From positions 2,046,001 through 2,110,000 of the forward strand of contig NZ_CP013417.1 in assembly GCF_001524445.2 (NCBI RefSeq): a stretch of 64,000 bases of DNA, read 5' to 3'. Shown piece by piece: positions 16,784 to 26,412 of this stretch. The notes beneath the pieces were generated by a model that was not told the DNA's origin, searched no databases, and worked only from the letters and a program-made list of their open reading frames with translations. A program made the translations under genes and the position numbers. This DNA is from Burkholderia savannae (GTDB taxonomy: Bacteria > Pseudomonadota > Gammaproteobacteria > Burkholderiales > Burkholderiaceae). Numbering within the stretch: position 1 is the stretch's first letter; each line of letters opens with the position of its first letter.

Positions 16784-18634
16784 TCAGAACGTCTCCCAAT
16801 CGTCGCCGCTCGCCACGGCCGCCGCGGCGGCCGGCGCCGCGCGCGGCACGGGCACCGGCTTCGGCTTGGCGGCCGCGGCCGCGGCCGCATGCGCGGGCTT
16901 CGCGGGCGGCGCGGGCTTGGGCGCCGCCTGACTCGGCGCGACCGGCAACACAACGGGCGGCGCGACAGACGGCGCGCCGGCAGTCGCGCCCGAATGCGCG
17001 CCGCCCTGCGCCGGCGCAACCGCGCCCGCCGCCGCCCGGCGTGCCGCGCCGGCCGCGGGCCGCGCCTGCGAGGCGGCGTCGCGCGCATCGCCGTCGTCGA
17101 CGCGAAACACCGAAACGGTCGCGCGCAGCCGCGCCGCCTGCTCGTCGAGCGATTGCGCGGCGGCCGCGGCCTCCTCGACGAGCGCCGCGTTCTGCTGCGT
17201 GACCTCGTCCATCTGTGACACCGCGCGCGACACCTGATCGATCCCGGTGCTCTGCTCCTCCGACGCCGCCGCGATCTCGCCCATGATGTCGGTCACGCGC
17301 CGCACCGCGCCGATCACCTCGCTCATCGTGCGCCCCGCCTCGTCGACGAGCGTCGAGCCCGTGCGCACGCGCTCGACCGACGTGTCGATCAGCTCCTTGA
17401 TCTCCTTGGCGGCCGCCGACGAGCGCTGCGCGAGGCTGCGCACCTCGCCCGCGACGACCGCGAAGCCGCGCCCTTCCTCGCCCGCGCGCGCCGCCTCGAC
17501 GGCCGCGTTCAGCGCAAGGATGTTGGTCTGGAACGCGATGCCCTCGATGATCGTGATGATGTCGGCGATCTTCGCGGAACTCTGGTTGATGTCGCCCATC
17601 GTGCCGACCACCTGGCCCACGACGGCATTGCCCTTGTTCGCGATCTCCGACGCGCTCGCGGCGAGCGTGCTCGCCTGTCGCGCGTTGTCCGCGTTGCGCC
17701 GCACCGTGCCCGTGAGCTCCTCCATGCTCGACGCCGTCTCCTCGAGCGCCGCCGCCTGCTGCTCGGTGCGCGAAGACAGGTCGATGTTGCCCGCCGCGAT
17801 CTGCCGCGCCGCCGTCGCGATCGATTCGCTGCCGCCGCGCACCGAGCGCACGGTGTCCGCGACGCTCGCCTGCATCTTCGCGAGCCCTTCGAGCAGCAGC
17901 CCCATCTCGTCGCGCCGCGCGGCGACGATCGGGCGGCGCAGCTCGCCCGCCGCGATCGCGTCGAAATGGCCGAGCGCGTCGGCGAGCGGCCGCGCGATCG
18001 CCGCGCGCAGGCTCAGGAAGCAATAGACCGAGATCGCAAGGCCGAGCGCGAGCGCGGCGATGCTCGCGATTCGGCTCGTCGAATATACGCTTTGCGCGTC
18101 GTTGAAATTGATGCTCGCCTGCTTGATCTGGAATGCGCGCAACGCCTCGCTCGCGAGCGCGAAGTCGTTGAACACCACCTGCATCCGCTTTGCGGACTCG
18201 AGAATCTTGTCGCGATCGTTCGCGTTGATGACCCCGGCGAACCCGTCGAGCTCGCGCTGCAGGATCTGCCGCTTGGACGCGACGTCCTGCGCGAGGCGCT
18301 CCTCTTGCGCGTTGCGCGGCAGGTCGAGGTACTTCTTCCACCACGAATCGGAGATCCCGCGCATGCCGCGCGCGCGCTCGATCGCCTGCGCGGCGTCCGG
18401 CGTGCCGGCGAGAAGCGCCGCGCGGTCGAGCACGAGGCGCTCGCGGGCGGCGAACAGCTCGGCGCTCGCGACGTCGATCGCGCTCGGCAACTGGTTCGAC
18501 GAGGTTTGCTCGTTCGCGTCGTTGGCCCGGCTCATCCCGAACAGGCCGAGCGCGCCGACGACGCACAGCAGGAGGGAAAGGAGCGTCATCGTGACGGCGA
18601 GGCGCGACCTGATCGTGATGTTCTTCAGCAGCAT
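16784..18634 (-). CDS. Methyl-accepting chemotaxis protein
   Basis: A 616-residue transmembrane chemoreceptor. Membrane segments lie near residues 11-32 and 188-210 and flank a periplasmic four-helix sensor. A HAMP domain follows (about 212-264), then the signalling domain with the conserved tip [21 protein letters not shown] long Ala/Pro-rich linker ends in DDWETF, the xWxxF pentapeptide that tethers CheR and CheB in high-abundance receptors. AGGAAG precedes the ATG. A RbsR-like operator upstream and the ribose operon next door suggest a sugar ligand, possibly bound through RbsB, but this is inference. Confidence 0.93.
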   Translation of the reverse strand: MLLKNITIRSRLAVTMTLLSLLLCVVGALGLFGMSRANDANEQTSSNQLPSAIDVASAELFAARERLVLDRAALLAGTPDAAQAIERARGMRGISDSWWKKYLDLPRNAQEERLAQDVASKRQILQRELDGFAGVINANDRDKILESAKRMQVVFNDFALASEALRAFQIKQASINFNDAQSVYSTSRIASIAALALGLAISVYCFLSLRAAIARPLADALGHFDAIAAGELRRPIVAARRDEMGLLLEGLAKMQASVADTVRSVRGGSESIATAARQIAAGNIDLSSRTEQQAAALEETASSMEELTGTVRRNADNARQASTLAASASEIANKGNAVVGQVVGTMGDINQSSAKIADIITIIEGIAFQTNILALNAAVEAARAGEEGRGFAVVAGEVRSLAQRSSAAAKEIKELIDTSVERVRTGSTLVDEAGRTMSEVIGAVRRVTDIMGEIAAASEEQSTGIDQVSRAVSQMDEVTQQNAALVEEAAAAAQSLDEQAARLRATVSVFRVDDGDARDAASQARPAAGAARRAAAGAVAPAQGGAHSGATAGAPSVAPPVVLPVAPSQAAPKPAPPAKPAHAAAAAAAKPKPVPVPRAAPAAAAAVASGDDWETF

Positions 18635-18693
18635 GGTTCTTCCTGTGACGCATCGTGAAGACGACGCAAGCCGCCCGCTCTGCGGCCCGCGAC

Positions 18694-18713
18694 GACGAAA
18701 CGTTTGCTTCGTC
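18694..18713 (-). promoter_or_regulatory. Candidate RbsR-type operator upstream of the chemoreceptor gene
   Basis: GACGAAACGTTTGCTTCGTC contains the core GCAAACGTTT (minus strand), identical over ten bases to the operator upstream of rbsB. The AAACGTTT centre lies about 67 bp from the chemoreceptor ATG, against about 65 bp at rbsB. A second inverted repeat, GACGAA/TTCGTC, surrounds it with a slightly shifted centre. Confidence 0.55.
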
Positions 18714-18848
18714 TCGCCTGTTTACGGCTTTCGACAGGAAGACTTGATCCGTGTGACGATTGATCCGAGGAAAATCCTGTTCTCCACGTGCATCGGCCCT
18801 ATATTTTCTTTCTTTTTGCTGACGAAGACCGGTGTCGCGCGGCGCGTG

Positions 18849-19811
18849 TCACGCCGAGTCCGGCGCGAATGCGTCGAGCTCGGCGAGCGTCGGAATCGAC
18901 GGCTGCGCGCCAGCGCGCGTGACCGACAGCGCCGCCGCGCGCTGCGCGAAGCGGATCGCGTCGTGCGGCGCGTCGCCCGCGGCGAGCCGGGCGGCGAAGC
19001 CGCCGATGAACGTGTCGCCCGCCGCCGTCGTGTCGACGGGCGCCACGCGCGGCGCCGGATAGTGGCGCGCCGCGCCGTCCGCCGTCAGCGCGAGCGCGCC
19101 CTGTGCGCCGAGCGTGACGATCACGTTGCGCGCGCCCGCCGCCGCGAGCGCGCGCGCCGCCGCCTCGGCGCCCGCCGGATCGCGCACCGGCAGCCCGGTC
19201 AGCGCGGCGGCCTCGACTTCGTTCGGAATCAGATAATCGACGAGCGGCAGCCAGTCCGCGGGCAGCGGCCCGACGGCGGGCGCCGGATTCAGCACGACCG
19301 TCTTGCCGAGCCGGCGGCCCGCGGCAAGCGCCGCGCGGACCGCATCCGCGGGCGTCTCGAGCTGGCAGATCAGCACATCGGCCGCGGCGAGCGCGGCTTC
19401 GTGCCCGGCGATCGACTCGGGCGTCACCTCGCCGTTGCTGCCCGCGACGATCACGATCGCGTTCTGGCTCGCGTCGTCGACGGCGATGAGCGCAACGCCC
19501 GTCGTCGCCGTCTCGCTGGCCGACAGCGCGCCGCAATCGATGCCTTCGGCGACGAGCCCCGCGCGCAACGCGGCGCCGTGCTCGTCCGCGCCGACGCGGC
19601 CGAGCATCGCGACCCGCGCGCCGAGCCGCGCGGCCGCGACCGCCTGGTTGCCGCCCTTGCCGCCCGCCGCCTGCGCGAACGAGCGGCCGGCGAGCGTCTC
19701 GCCCGGCCGCGGCAGCCGCGGCGAGCGCACGACGAGATCCATGTTGAGGCTGCCGACGACCATCACCTTGCCGCCGCTCGCGGGCGCGGTCCGTTCGATT
19801 TCGGTCGTCAT
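18849..19811 (-). CDS. rbsK: Ribokinase
   Basis: A 320-residue PfkB-family sugar kinase that phosphorylates ribose to ribose 5-phosphate. The N-terminal substrate motif AAGGKGGNQAVAAARLG and the C-terminal anion-hole motif DTTAAGDTFIGGF with its catalytic Asp are both intact. The ATG at 19811 overlaps the stop of the repressor gene (ATGA), so the two are coupled. It is the last gene of the operon. The ribose assignment rests on the whole operon (binding protein, ATPase, permease, LacI regulator). Confidence 0.93.
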   Translation of the reverse strand: MTTEIERTAPASGGKVMVVGSLNMDLVVRSPRLPRPGETLAGRSFAQAAGGKGGNQAVAAARLGARVAMLGRVGADEHGAALRAGLVAEGIDCGALSASETATTGVALIAVDDASQNAIVIVAGSNGEVTPESIAGHEAALAAADVLICQLETPADAVRAALAAGRRLGKTVVLNPAPAVGPLPADWLPLVDYLIPNEVEAAALTGLPVRDPAGAEAAARALAAAGARNVIVTLGAQGALALTADGAARHYPAPRVAPVDTTAAGDTFIGGFAARLAAGDAPHDAIRFAQRAAALSVTRAGAQPSIPTLAELDAFAPDSA

Positions 19812-20839
19812 CCGCGATACCCGGCGTCGGCCGGCTCCACGTAGACGGTCGTCGATTCGCGCAGCACGAGGCGCGGCGACACGACGCGCCGACGCTTCGG
19901 CGCGCCCGACGCGCCGCCGCCGATCCGCTCGATCAGCGTCTGCGCGGCCATTTCGCCCAGCGCGCGCACCGACTGGCCGACCGTCGACAGCGCCGGATAC
20001 GTATAGCGCGACAGCTCGATGTCGTCGAAGCCGATGATCGAGCAATCGGCCGGCACGCGAATGCCGCGCTCGGCCGCCGCGCGCAGCGCGCCGAGCCCCA
20101 TCAGGTCGTTGCCCGCGAAGATCGCGCTCGGGCGCACGGTGTCGAAGAGGCGCACGGCCGCGTGATAGCCGCCGATGCAGGAGAAGTCGCTCTCGGCGAT
20201 CGCGCCCGGCACGATGTCGATGCCGCGCTCGGCCATCGCGCGAATGAAGCCGTGCACGCGCATCGCGCTCACCGCGGTCGACACGGCGCCCGTGATGCAG
20301 CCGATCTTCGCGTGGCCGAGCTCGAGCAGATGCCGCGTCGCGAGATACGCGCCGCGCTCGTGGTCGATCTGCACGAGATCGGCCGCGAGCCCCTCGATGT
20401 TCCGATCGACCACGACGAGCGGCTCGCGCGTGTCGGCGAGCGTGTGCGCGAGCACCGCGTCGTCGCCCGCCGACGCGATGATGAGCCCGTCGATGCGCTT
20501 TTCCTGCAGCACGCGCAGGTAGTTGCGCTGCTTCTCGGGATCGTCGTCCGAGTTGCACAGGAACACGCAGTAGCCGGACAGCGCGCACTGGTCCTCGATG
20601 CCGCGCGCGAGCTCGGCGAAGTACGGGTTCGTGCTGTTCGGCACCACGAGGCCGATGGTGGCCGTCGAGCGCGCCTTCAGCGAGCGCGCCACGGCCGACG
20701 GCACGTAGTTCAGCTCGCGGATCGCCCGCTCGACCTTGGCCCGCACGTCGGCCGACACGGGCCGCGAATTGTTGACCACGTGCGATACCGTCGTGAACGA
20801 CACGCCGGCGATGGCCGCCACATCCTTGATCGTCGCCAT
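19808..20839 (-). CDS. rbsR: LacI-family ribose operon repressor
   Basis: A 343-residue LacI/GalR regulator. The N-terminal helix-turn-helix reads MATIKDVAAIAGVSFTTVSHVVNNSRPVS with the hinge helix VPSAVARSLKARST following. The rest is a periplasmic-binding-protein-like sensor domain that would bind a sugar. It is encoded inside the operon it should control, between permease and kinase, and the likely operator is the perfect palindrome GCAAACGTTTGC at 24697-24708. GAGAAAGGG precedes the ATG. Confidence 0.9.
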   Translation of the reverse strand: MATIKDVAAIAGVSFTTVSHVVNNSRPVSADVRAKVERAIRELNYVPSAVARSLKARSTATIGLVVPNSTNPYFAELARGIEDQCALSGYCVFLCNSDDDPEKQRNYLRVLQEKRIDGLIIASAGDDAVLAHTLADTREPLVVVDRNIEGLAADLVQIDHERGAYLATRHLLELGHAKIGCITGAVSTAVSAMRVHGFIRAMAERGIDIVPGAIAESDFSCIGGYHAAVRLFDTVRPSAIFAGNDLMGLGALRAAAERGIRVPADCSIIGFDDIELSRYTYPALSTVGQSVRALGEMAAQTLIERIGGGASGAPKRRRVVSPRLVLRESTTVYVEPADAGYRG

Positions 20840-20867
20840 TCCCTTTCTCTCTGGTTCGTTGTTCTTG

Positions 20868-21881
20868 CTATCCCCGCGCGCGCCGGCTGCGATACGTGTC
20901 GAGCACGACGGCCACGACGATCACGGCGCCCGTGATGATGCGTTTGGTGGGCTCGTTCGCGCCGATCTGCGCGAGACCGGCCGCGAGCACGGAGATGATC
21001 AACACGCCGAAGAACGTGCTGACGACCGAGCCGCGACCGCCCATGAGGCTCGTGCCGCCGATCACGACGGCCGCGATCACCTGCAGCTCGAGGCCCGCGC
21101 CCGCGTTCGGATCGGCGGCTTCGAGCCGGGAGATCTGAAACAGCGCGGCGAGCCCGGCGAGCGCGCCCATCAGCGCGAAAACGATGATTTTATACGGGCG
21201 CGGGTTAACCCCGGCCAGTCGCACTGCTTCCTCGTTCGTGCCGATGCCGACGAGGTAGCGGCCGAACACAGTGCGCGCGAGCACGAATTGCGCGACGGCC
21301 ATCACCGCGACCGCGATCAGGAACGCGGGTGAGATGCCGAGCGCGATCGGGTTCGACAGGAAGTCGAACGCGTCGCCGATGTAGGCGGTGCGCGAGTTGG
21401 TCAACTGGTATGCGACGCCGCGCGCCGCCTCGAGCACGCCGAGCGACACGATGAACGACGGAATCCGCCAGCCGACCGTGACGGCGCCCGTCAGCGTGCC
21501 CGTCGCGGCCGCCGCCGCGACGCCGGCGAGCGCGGCGAAGAGCGGCGGCCACTGCCAGCGCAGCGCGGCCACGCTCACGACCGACGCCGCGAGCGCGAGC
21601 ACGGAGCCGACCGACAGATCGATGCCCGCGATGACGAGCACGAAGGTCATGCCGACCGACAGCACGACGAGGTCGGGAATCTGATTTGCGATCGTGCTGA
21701 AGGTGTCGTACGTGAGGAAGTGCGAGCTCAGCATCGAGAAGAGCGCGATCAGCGCGAGAAGCGCGAGCGCGAGCCCGATGTAGTTCGACAGGCCGAGCCG
21801 CACGCCGGCCGGCTTCGCCGCGACGCCGCCCGCCTGCCCGGGCCGGGCGCCGGCGTTTCGGTCGATGGATCGGTCGTTCAT
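20868..21881 (-). CDS. rbsC: Ribose ABC transporter permease
   Basis: A 337-residue permease of the RbsC/AraH family with eight to ten membrane segments after a soluble N-terminus of about 35 residues. Characteristic parts are AGIDLSVGSVLALAASV and the conserved loop NEEAVRLAGVNPRPYKIIVFALMGALAGLA. The closing segment ends EPTKRIITGAVIVVAVVLD. The ATG at 21881 follows AGGA eight bases upstream. It sits between the ATPase gene (83 bp upstream) and the repressor gene (28 bp downstream). Confidence 0.93.
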   Translation of the reverse strand: MNDRSIDRNAGARPGQAGGVAAKPAGVRLGLSNYIGLALALLALIALFSMLSSHFLTYDTFSTIANQIPDLVVLSVGMTFVLVIAGIDLSVGSVLALAASVVSVAALRWQWPPLFAALAGVAAAAATGTLTGAVTVGWRIPSFIVSLGVLEAARGVAYQLTNSRTAYIGDAFDFLSNPIALGISPAFLIAVAVMAVAQFVLARTVFGRYLVGIGTNEEAVRLAGVNPRPYKIIVFALMGALAGLAALFQISRLEAADPNAGAGLELQVIAAVVIGGTSLMGGRGSVVSTFFGVLIISVLAAGLAQIGANEPTKRIITGAVIVVAVVLDTYRSRRARG

Positions 21882-21964
21882 CGTGAATGTCCTGTGTGTT
21901 GCTGCTTCGATGAATTGAGGCGTGCGGTGTCGGCCGCGGGCCGGATCGGTCGCGCCAAGCGCGC

Positions 21965-23536
21965 TTACGTGGCGGTTCGCGCGTCGCCGGGCGCGTGCAG
22001 CGCCGCGTCGCGGCGCGCGTAGCCGGCGAACGCGGCGGCGAGGAGCGCGTCCTGCGTCCACGCGCCGCGCTCGAACACGGCGTCCATCCGCCCCGCCGAC
22101 ATCACGCCGATCCGGTCGCAGATCAGCATCAGCTCGCGCAGGTCGCTCGACACGACGACGATCGCGCGGCCTTCGCGCGCGAGCGCGTCGAGCAGCGCGT
22201 AGATGTCGAACTTCGCGCCGACGTCGATCCCGCGGGTCGGTTCGTCGAACAGCAGCACGCTCATGTCGCGGCCGAGCCAGCGGCCGATCGCGACTTTCTG
22301 CTGATTGCCGCCCGACAGCTCCGACACCGGCTGCGCGGGGCCGCGCGCGCGAATCCGCAGTGCGTCGATTTGCCGCGCGGCGAGCGCCGTCTCGCGCGCA
22401 CCGTCGACGATGCCGCCGCGCGCGACGCGCGCGAGCTGCCCGAGCGACAGATTCGCCGCGATCGACTGCGGCAGCAGCAGCCCCTCGCCCTTGCGGTCCT
22501 CGCTGACGAGCGCGATGCCGTGCCGGACCGCGTCCGCGGGCGAGCCGATCGCGGCAGGCCGCGGCGGATCGCCTACCGACACGGTGCCGCCGTCCGCCTC
22601 GTCCGCGCCGTAGATGAGCCGCAGCAGCTCGGTGCGCCCGGCGCCGATCAGCCCGGAAATGCCGAAGATCTCGCCCGCGCGCACGTCGAACGACACCTCG
22701 CGCACCGCGTCGCCGCGCGACAGGCGCTCGACCTTCAAGCACGGCGCGCCCGGCGTGCGCGCGCCATGCACCGCCTGCTCGGCGATCTCGCGCCCGGCCA
22801 TCAGCGCGACGAGCCGCTCGGTCGGCTGCGCGTCGATCCGATCGACGTGCACGAGCCGGCCGTCGCGCAGCACGGCGACCCGCTCCGCGACCCGCGCGAG
22901 CTCCTCGAGCCGGTGCGAGATGTAGACGAGCGCGACGCCGTCCGCCTTCAGCCGCGCGATCTGGTCGAACAGCAGCTCGACTTCGCGCGCGGTCAGCATC
23001 GCGGTCGGCTCGTCGAGGATCAGCACGCGGCACTCGCCCGCGAGGCTTCGCGCGATCTCGACCAGTTGCTGATGGCCGATGCCGAGCGCGCCGACGGGCG
23101 TGTTAGGGTCGAGCGCGTCGAGCCCGACGCGCGCCATCGCCGCGCGCGCGTCGTCGGCGAGCCGCCGGCGGTCGATCACGCCGAACCGGTGCGGCAGGCG
23201 ATCGAGAAACAGGTTTTCGGCGACGGTGAGCGTCGGAACGAGATTGAGCTCCTGCATCACCATCCGTACGCCGAGCGCCTCCGCGTGCGCGCGGCTCAGC
23301 GGCGCGTACGCCGCGCCCGCGAGCCGCATCGCGCCCGCCGTCGGCGCGACGAGCCCGGCCACGATCTTCGACAGCGTGCTCTTGCCCGCGCCGTTCTCGC
23401 CCGTCAGCGCGAGCGCCTCGCCCGCGTGCAGCGCGAGCGACACGTCGGCGAGCACGGGCTCGGCATAGGTCTTGCCGATGCCCGTCACGACGAGCGTCGG
23501 CGCGTCGGGCATCGAATCTGGGTCGGTCGAATCCAT
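21965..23536 (-). CDS. rbsA: Ribose ABC transporter ATP-binding protein, two domains
   Basis: A 523-residue fused ATPase with two ABC domains, as in RbsA/MglA. The first has a canonical Walker A (GENGAGKST, about residue 46) and LVEIARSLAGE region. The second has the degenerate GISGLIGAGRTELLR with no P-loop lysine, which is normal for this family, and a signature LSGGNQQKVAIGRWL. The ATG at 23536 has AGGA five bases upstream. It energises uptake through RbsC. Confidence 0.94.
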   Translation of the reverse strand: MDSTDPDSMPDAPTLVVTGIGKTYAEPVLADVSLALHAGEALALTGENGAGKSTLSKIVAGLVAPTAGAMRLAGAAYAPLSRAHAEALGVRMVMQELNLVPTLTVAENLFLDRLPHRFGVIDRRRLADDARAAMARVGLDALDPNTPVGALGIGHQQLVEIARSLAGECRVLILDEPTAMLTAREVELLFDQIARLKADGVALVYISHRLEELARVAERVAVLRDGRLVHVDRIDAQPTERLVALMAGREIAEQAVHGARTPGAPCLKVERLSRGDAVREVSFDVRAGEIFGISGLIGAGRTELLRLIYGADEADGGTVSVGDPPRPAAIGSPADAVRHGIALVSEDRKGEGLLLPQSIAANLSLGQLARVARGGIVDGARETALAARQIDALRIRARGPAQPVSELSGGNQQKVAIGRWLGRDMSVLLFDEPTRGIDVGAKFDIYALLDALAREGRAIVVVSSDLRELMLICDRIGVMSAGRMDAVFERGAWTQDALLAAAFAGYARRDAALHAPGDARTAT

Positions 23537-23675
23537 CGCGATCCTGATGAAATACGGTTGTCGCGATCCGCGCAGCCGCGCGGACGGGGACGCGAGGCGG
23601 CCGGGGTCACGCTCTGACCGGATAACGGCCGCGCCGCGGCGATCTTGAGCGGCGAGCCGAAGCCGCCGCGCCGGG

Positions 23676-24638
23676 TCAAGGCTTCGTCACGAGATCGACC
23701 GGGGTCGCGACGATGCCCGTCATGTCGGCCTGCTTGCGGTGCTCGGCGAGCGCCTTCAACGCAGTATCGATGCCGAACACGGCCTGCTTCGCCGCGTACT
23801 GGTCGGCGGTCGCGAGCACGCGGCCGCCCCTGAGCATCGGCTTGATCGCGTTGATGTTGTCGTAGCCGACCACGTACACCTTGCCCTGGCGACCCGCCGC
23901 GCGCACCGCGGACACGGCGCCGATCGCCATGTTGTCGTTGCCGCAGAGGAGCGCCTTCAGGTTCGGGTATTCGTTGAGCATCGCGGAGGCGACCGCATTG
24001 CCCTTGTCGATCTCCCATTCGCCCGACTGGACCGACACGACCTTCGCGCCCGCCGCCTTCATCGCGTCCTGGAAGCCAGCGGTGCGCTGCTGCGCGTTGG
24101 TCGTCGTCGGCACGCCCTCGACGATGCCGACCTGGTCGCCCGCCTTCAGCCGCTTCGCGAGGTAGTCGCCGACCATCCGCGCGCCCTTGCGGTTGTCCGG
24201 GCCGACGAACGGCACGTTCAGGCTCTTCGACTTGAGCACGTCCGGATCGAGCCGATTGTCGATGTTGACGACGATGATGCCCGCGTCGACGGCCTTCTTG
24301 ACGACGGGCACGAGCGCCTTCGAATCGGCGGGCGCGAGCACGATCGCGTCGACCTTCGACACGATCATCTGCTCGACGATGCGGATCTGGCTCGCGGTGT
24401 CGGTTTCGTCCTTGATGCCGTTCGTGACGAGATCGAACTGGCTCGCGTTGTGTTTCTGGTATTCCTTCGCGCCGTTCTCCATCGTGAGAAAGAACTCGTT
24501 GGCGAGCGACTTCATCACGAGGGCGACCTTCGGCTTGTGCGCGGTCTGCGCCCGGGCGGCCGAGAACGGTCCGGCGGCGGCGACGGCGACGCAAACGGCC
24601 GCGGCGGCTAGCACGCGGCGGCGGAGGCTGACATCCAT
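23676..24638 (-). CDS. rbsB: Ribose-type periplasmic sugar-binding protein
   Basis: A 320-residue type I periplasmic binding protein with a signal peptide ending near SAARA|QTAH. Motifs of the ribose/galactose group include SLANEFFLTMENGAKEY, IDAIVLAPADSKALVPVVK-like sequence and LCGNDNMAIGAVSAVRAAG. It is the first gene of the operon. It could also present sugar to the chemoreceptor encoded downstream. AGGAG lies six bases before the ATG at 24638. An upstream start at 24725 would overlap the operator and is rejected. Exact sugar specificity is inferred from the operon. Confidence 0.9.
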   Translation of the reverse strand: MDVSLRRRVLAAAAVCVAVAAAGPFSAARAQTAHKPKVALVMKSLANEFFLTMENGAKEYQKHNASQFDLVTNGIKDETDTASQIRIVEQMIVSKVDAIVLAPADSKALVPVVKKAVDAGIIVVNIDNRLDPDVLKSKSLNVPFVGPDNRKGARMVGDYLAKRLKAGDQVGIVEGVPTTTNAQQRTAGFQDAMKAAGAKVVSVQSGEWEIDKGNAVASAMLNEYPNLKALLCGNDNMAIGAVSAVRAAGRQGKVYVVGYDNINAIKPMLRGGRVLATADQYAAKQAVFGIDTALKALAEHRKQADMTGIVATPVDLVTKP

Positions 24639-24696
24639 GCGACTCTCCTGGCAGTGGTTGTTGTCCCGGGCGGACCGAGTGTCGTTTTGACGACGA

Positions 24697-24708
24697 GCAA
24701 ACGTTTGC
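24697..24708 (-). promoter_or_regulatory. LacI-family operator upstream of rbsB
   Basis: GCAAACGTTTGC is a perfect 12-bp palindrome with the central CG typical of LacI/PurR/RbsR operators. Its centre is about 65 bp from the rbsB ATG, the right place for repression by the RbsR encoded in the operon. Confidence 0.8.
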
Positions 24709-25065
24709 GCGAACCGGCCCGACACGACGTTTCAACGATCTGCGCCACGAAGGGGATACGACGGAAGTGACTGCCTGCGTATGGTCGGCCGCGCAAACTG
24801 CGCATCCCGGTCCTTTTTCTTGATATCGGGAGCGCCTATCGTCAGCTTTTTCTGCGCGTTACGCAACGCCGATTCGGGCAATTAAGGGTTTGTTCGGAGA
24901 AAACGGCCGGAAAAACGACCGACGGCGCGATACGGCGCGGCGCGGTGCGCGGGAGGCCAGCGAAAATGCGGGCGCGGCGCAGAACGGAAGCGCGACGCCG
25001 GATCGGCACAATCGAAACGTGCCGCGTGCGCGGGGCGGCGAGCGCGCCGCCGTCTCGCGTGCGGC

Positions 25066-25133
25066 CGAATGGTCGAATGGTCGAATGGTCGAATGGTCGA
25101 ATGGTCGAATGGTCGAATGGTCGAATGGTCGAA
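25066..25133. repeat. 8-bp microsatellite (CGAATGGT) x 8.5
   Basis: Eight perfect head-to-tail copies of CGAATGGT are followed by a partial copy CGAA. The array is intergenic, about 280 bp beyond the cysB stop and 430 bp upstream of rbsB. Perfect copies of this kind are prone to slippage, so copy number should vary between isolates. Confidence 0.95.
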
Positions 25134-25415
25134 GGCCGGCCAGCCGGCCGCGGCGATGCGTTCTGCGCATTTCGCGCGCAGGCCGCGTGTGCTGTCGGCG
25201 CACGACGAAGGAACGACGCGCGCCGAACGCGCCGCAGCGAACGCACGCAACCCAACCGTTACGCGGCGATCGGGCGGCGAGCTGGAGTCGGCCCGGCGAC
25301 CGCGCGCCGGCGCGCGGCGGCTTCGCACGACGGCCGGGCCGGGTCGTGCGGAACCGCGCCGCGCGGCTCCGTCACCGCAGCCGCGCGCGAGCCGTCGCGC
25401 GCACCCGACGCACAC

Positions 25416-26342
25416 TCAGGCCGCTTCGCGCAACTGCCCGGCGATCTCGCCTTCGGACAGATGCGGCGCGAACATCTCGATCAGCCGGTACGCATAGGCG
25501 CGCAGGAACGCGCCGCGGCGCAGGCCGACGCGCGTCGTGCTCGCCTCGAACAAGTGCTGCGTGTCGAGCGCGACGAGCCCGGTGTCGCGCTGCGCGTCGT
25601 ACGCCATCGCGGCGACGACGCCGATCCCCATCCCGAGCTCGACGTAGGTCTTGATCACGTCGGCGTCGATGGCCGTGAGCACGACGTCCGGCACCGCGCC
25701 CGCGTTCGCAAACGCCTGGTCGATATGCGAGCGGCCGGTGAAGTCCTGGTCGTACGTGATGATCGGGTATTCGGCGATATCGTCGAGCGTCACGTTCTCG
25801 CGGCCGACGAGCGGATGCCCCTTCGGCACGACGACGACGTGATGCCACGAATAGCACGGGAACGTGACGATGTCCGGATAGCGGTCGAGCGCCTCGGTCG
25901 AGATGCCGAGATCCGCCTCGCCGTTCAGGATCATCTGCGCGATCTGCTGCGGGCTGCCCTGGCGCAGCGCGAGATGCACCTTCGGATAGACCTCGGTGAA
26001 CTGGCGGATCACCTTCGGCAGCGCGTAGCGCGCCTGCGTGTGCGTCGTCGCGACGACGAGGTGGCCGCTGTCCTGGTCCGCGAACTGGCGCGCGACTCGG
26101 CGCAGGTTCTCCGCGTCGAGCAGCATCCGCTCGATCAGCTGATGAACGGCCTTGCCGGGCTCCGTGAGGCCCGTCAGGCGCTTGCCGCGACGAATGAAGA
26201 TGTCGACGCCAAGCTCGTCCTCCAGATCCTTGATCTGTTTCGACACGCCCGACTGCGACGTGTAGAGCACATTCGCGACTTCCGTCAGGTTCATGTTCTG
26301 ACGCACCGCTTCGCGCACGAAGCGCAATTGTTGAAAGTTCAT
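25416..26342 (-). CDS. cysB: CysB LysR-type regulator of sulfur assimilation
   Basis: A 308-residue LysR regulator of the CysB/Cbl type. The N-terminal winged helix (MNFQQLRFVREAVRQNMNLTEVA..., with VANVLYTSQSGVSKQIKDLE) closely matches CysB, and the sensor domain has the TTHTQARYALPKVI segment that forms the sulfate/N-acetylserine pocket. CysB activates sulfate and sulfonate uptake genes when sulfur is limiting. It lies 70 bp after cysA in the same direction, so it may be co-transcribed with the sulfate importer. AGAGG precedes the ATG. Confidence 0.93.
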   Translation of the reverse strand: MNFQQLRFVREAVRQNMNLTEVANVLYTSQSGVSKQIKDLEDELGVDIFIRRGKRLTGLTEPGKAVHQLIERMLLDAENLRRVARQFADQDSGHLVVATTHTQARYALPKVIRQFTEVYPKVHLALRQGSPQQIAQMILNGEADLGISTEALDRYPDIVTFPCYSWHHVVVVPKGHPLVGRENVTLDDIAEYPIITYDQDFTGRSHIDQAFANAGAVPDVVLTAIDADVIKTYVELGMGIGVVAAMAYDAQRDTGLVALDTQHLFEASTTRVGLRRGAFLRAYAYRLIEMFAPHLSEGEIAGQLREAA

Positions 26343-26412
26343 GGGTAGCCTCTCAGGCGTTGTCTTTGTTGGTCTGTGAAATCCGCATGCGCGAGTCGCC
26401 CGCCGCGCGCCG

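Larger units (their letters stand above)
24639..25415. other. 777-bp gap between rbsB and cysB
   Basis: The part next to rbsB carries the palindromic operator (24697-24708) and should hold the rbs promoter. An 8-bp microsatellite occupies 25066-25133. The remaining sequence has no open frame with coding character and no clear terminator, although cysB ends at its right edge. Confidence 0.6.

Noticed and set aside
16784..18634. Fusion of the chemoreceptor gene with rbsK as one operon
   Set aside because: A 214-bp gap with its own candidate operator lies between, and the chemoreceptor gene has its own good ribosome-binding site.
25066..25133. CRISPR array
   Set aside because: The repeats are 8 bp and directly adjacent without spacers, so this is a microsatellite.
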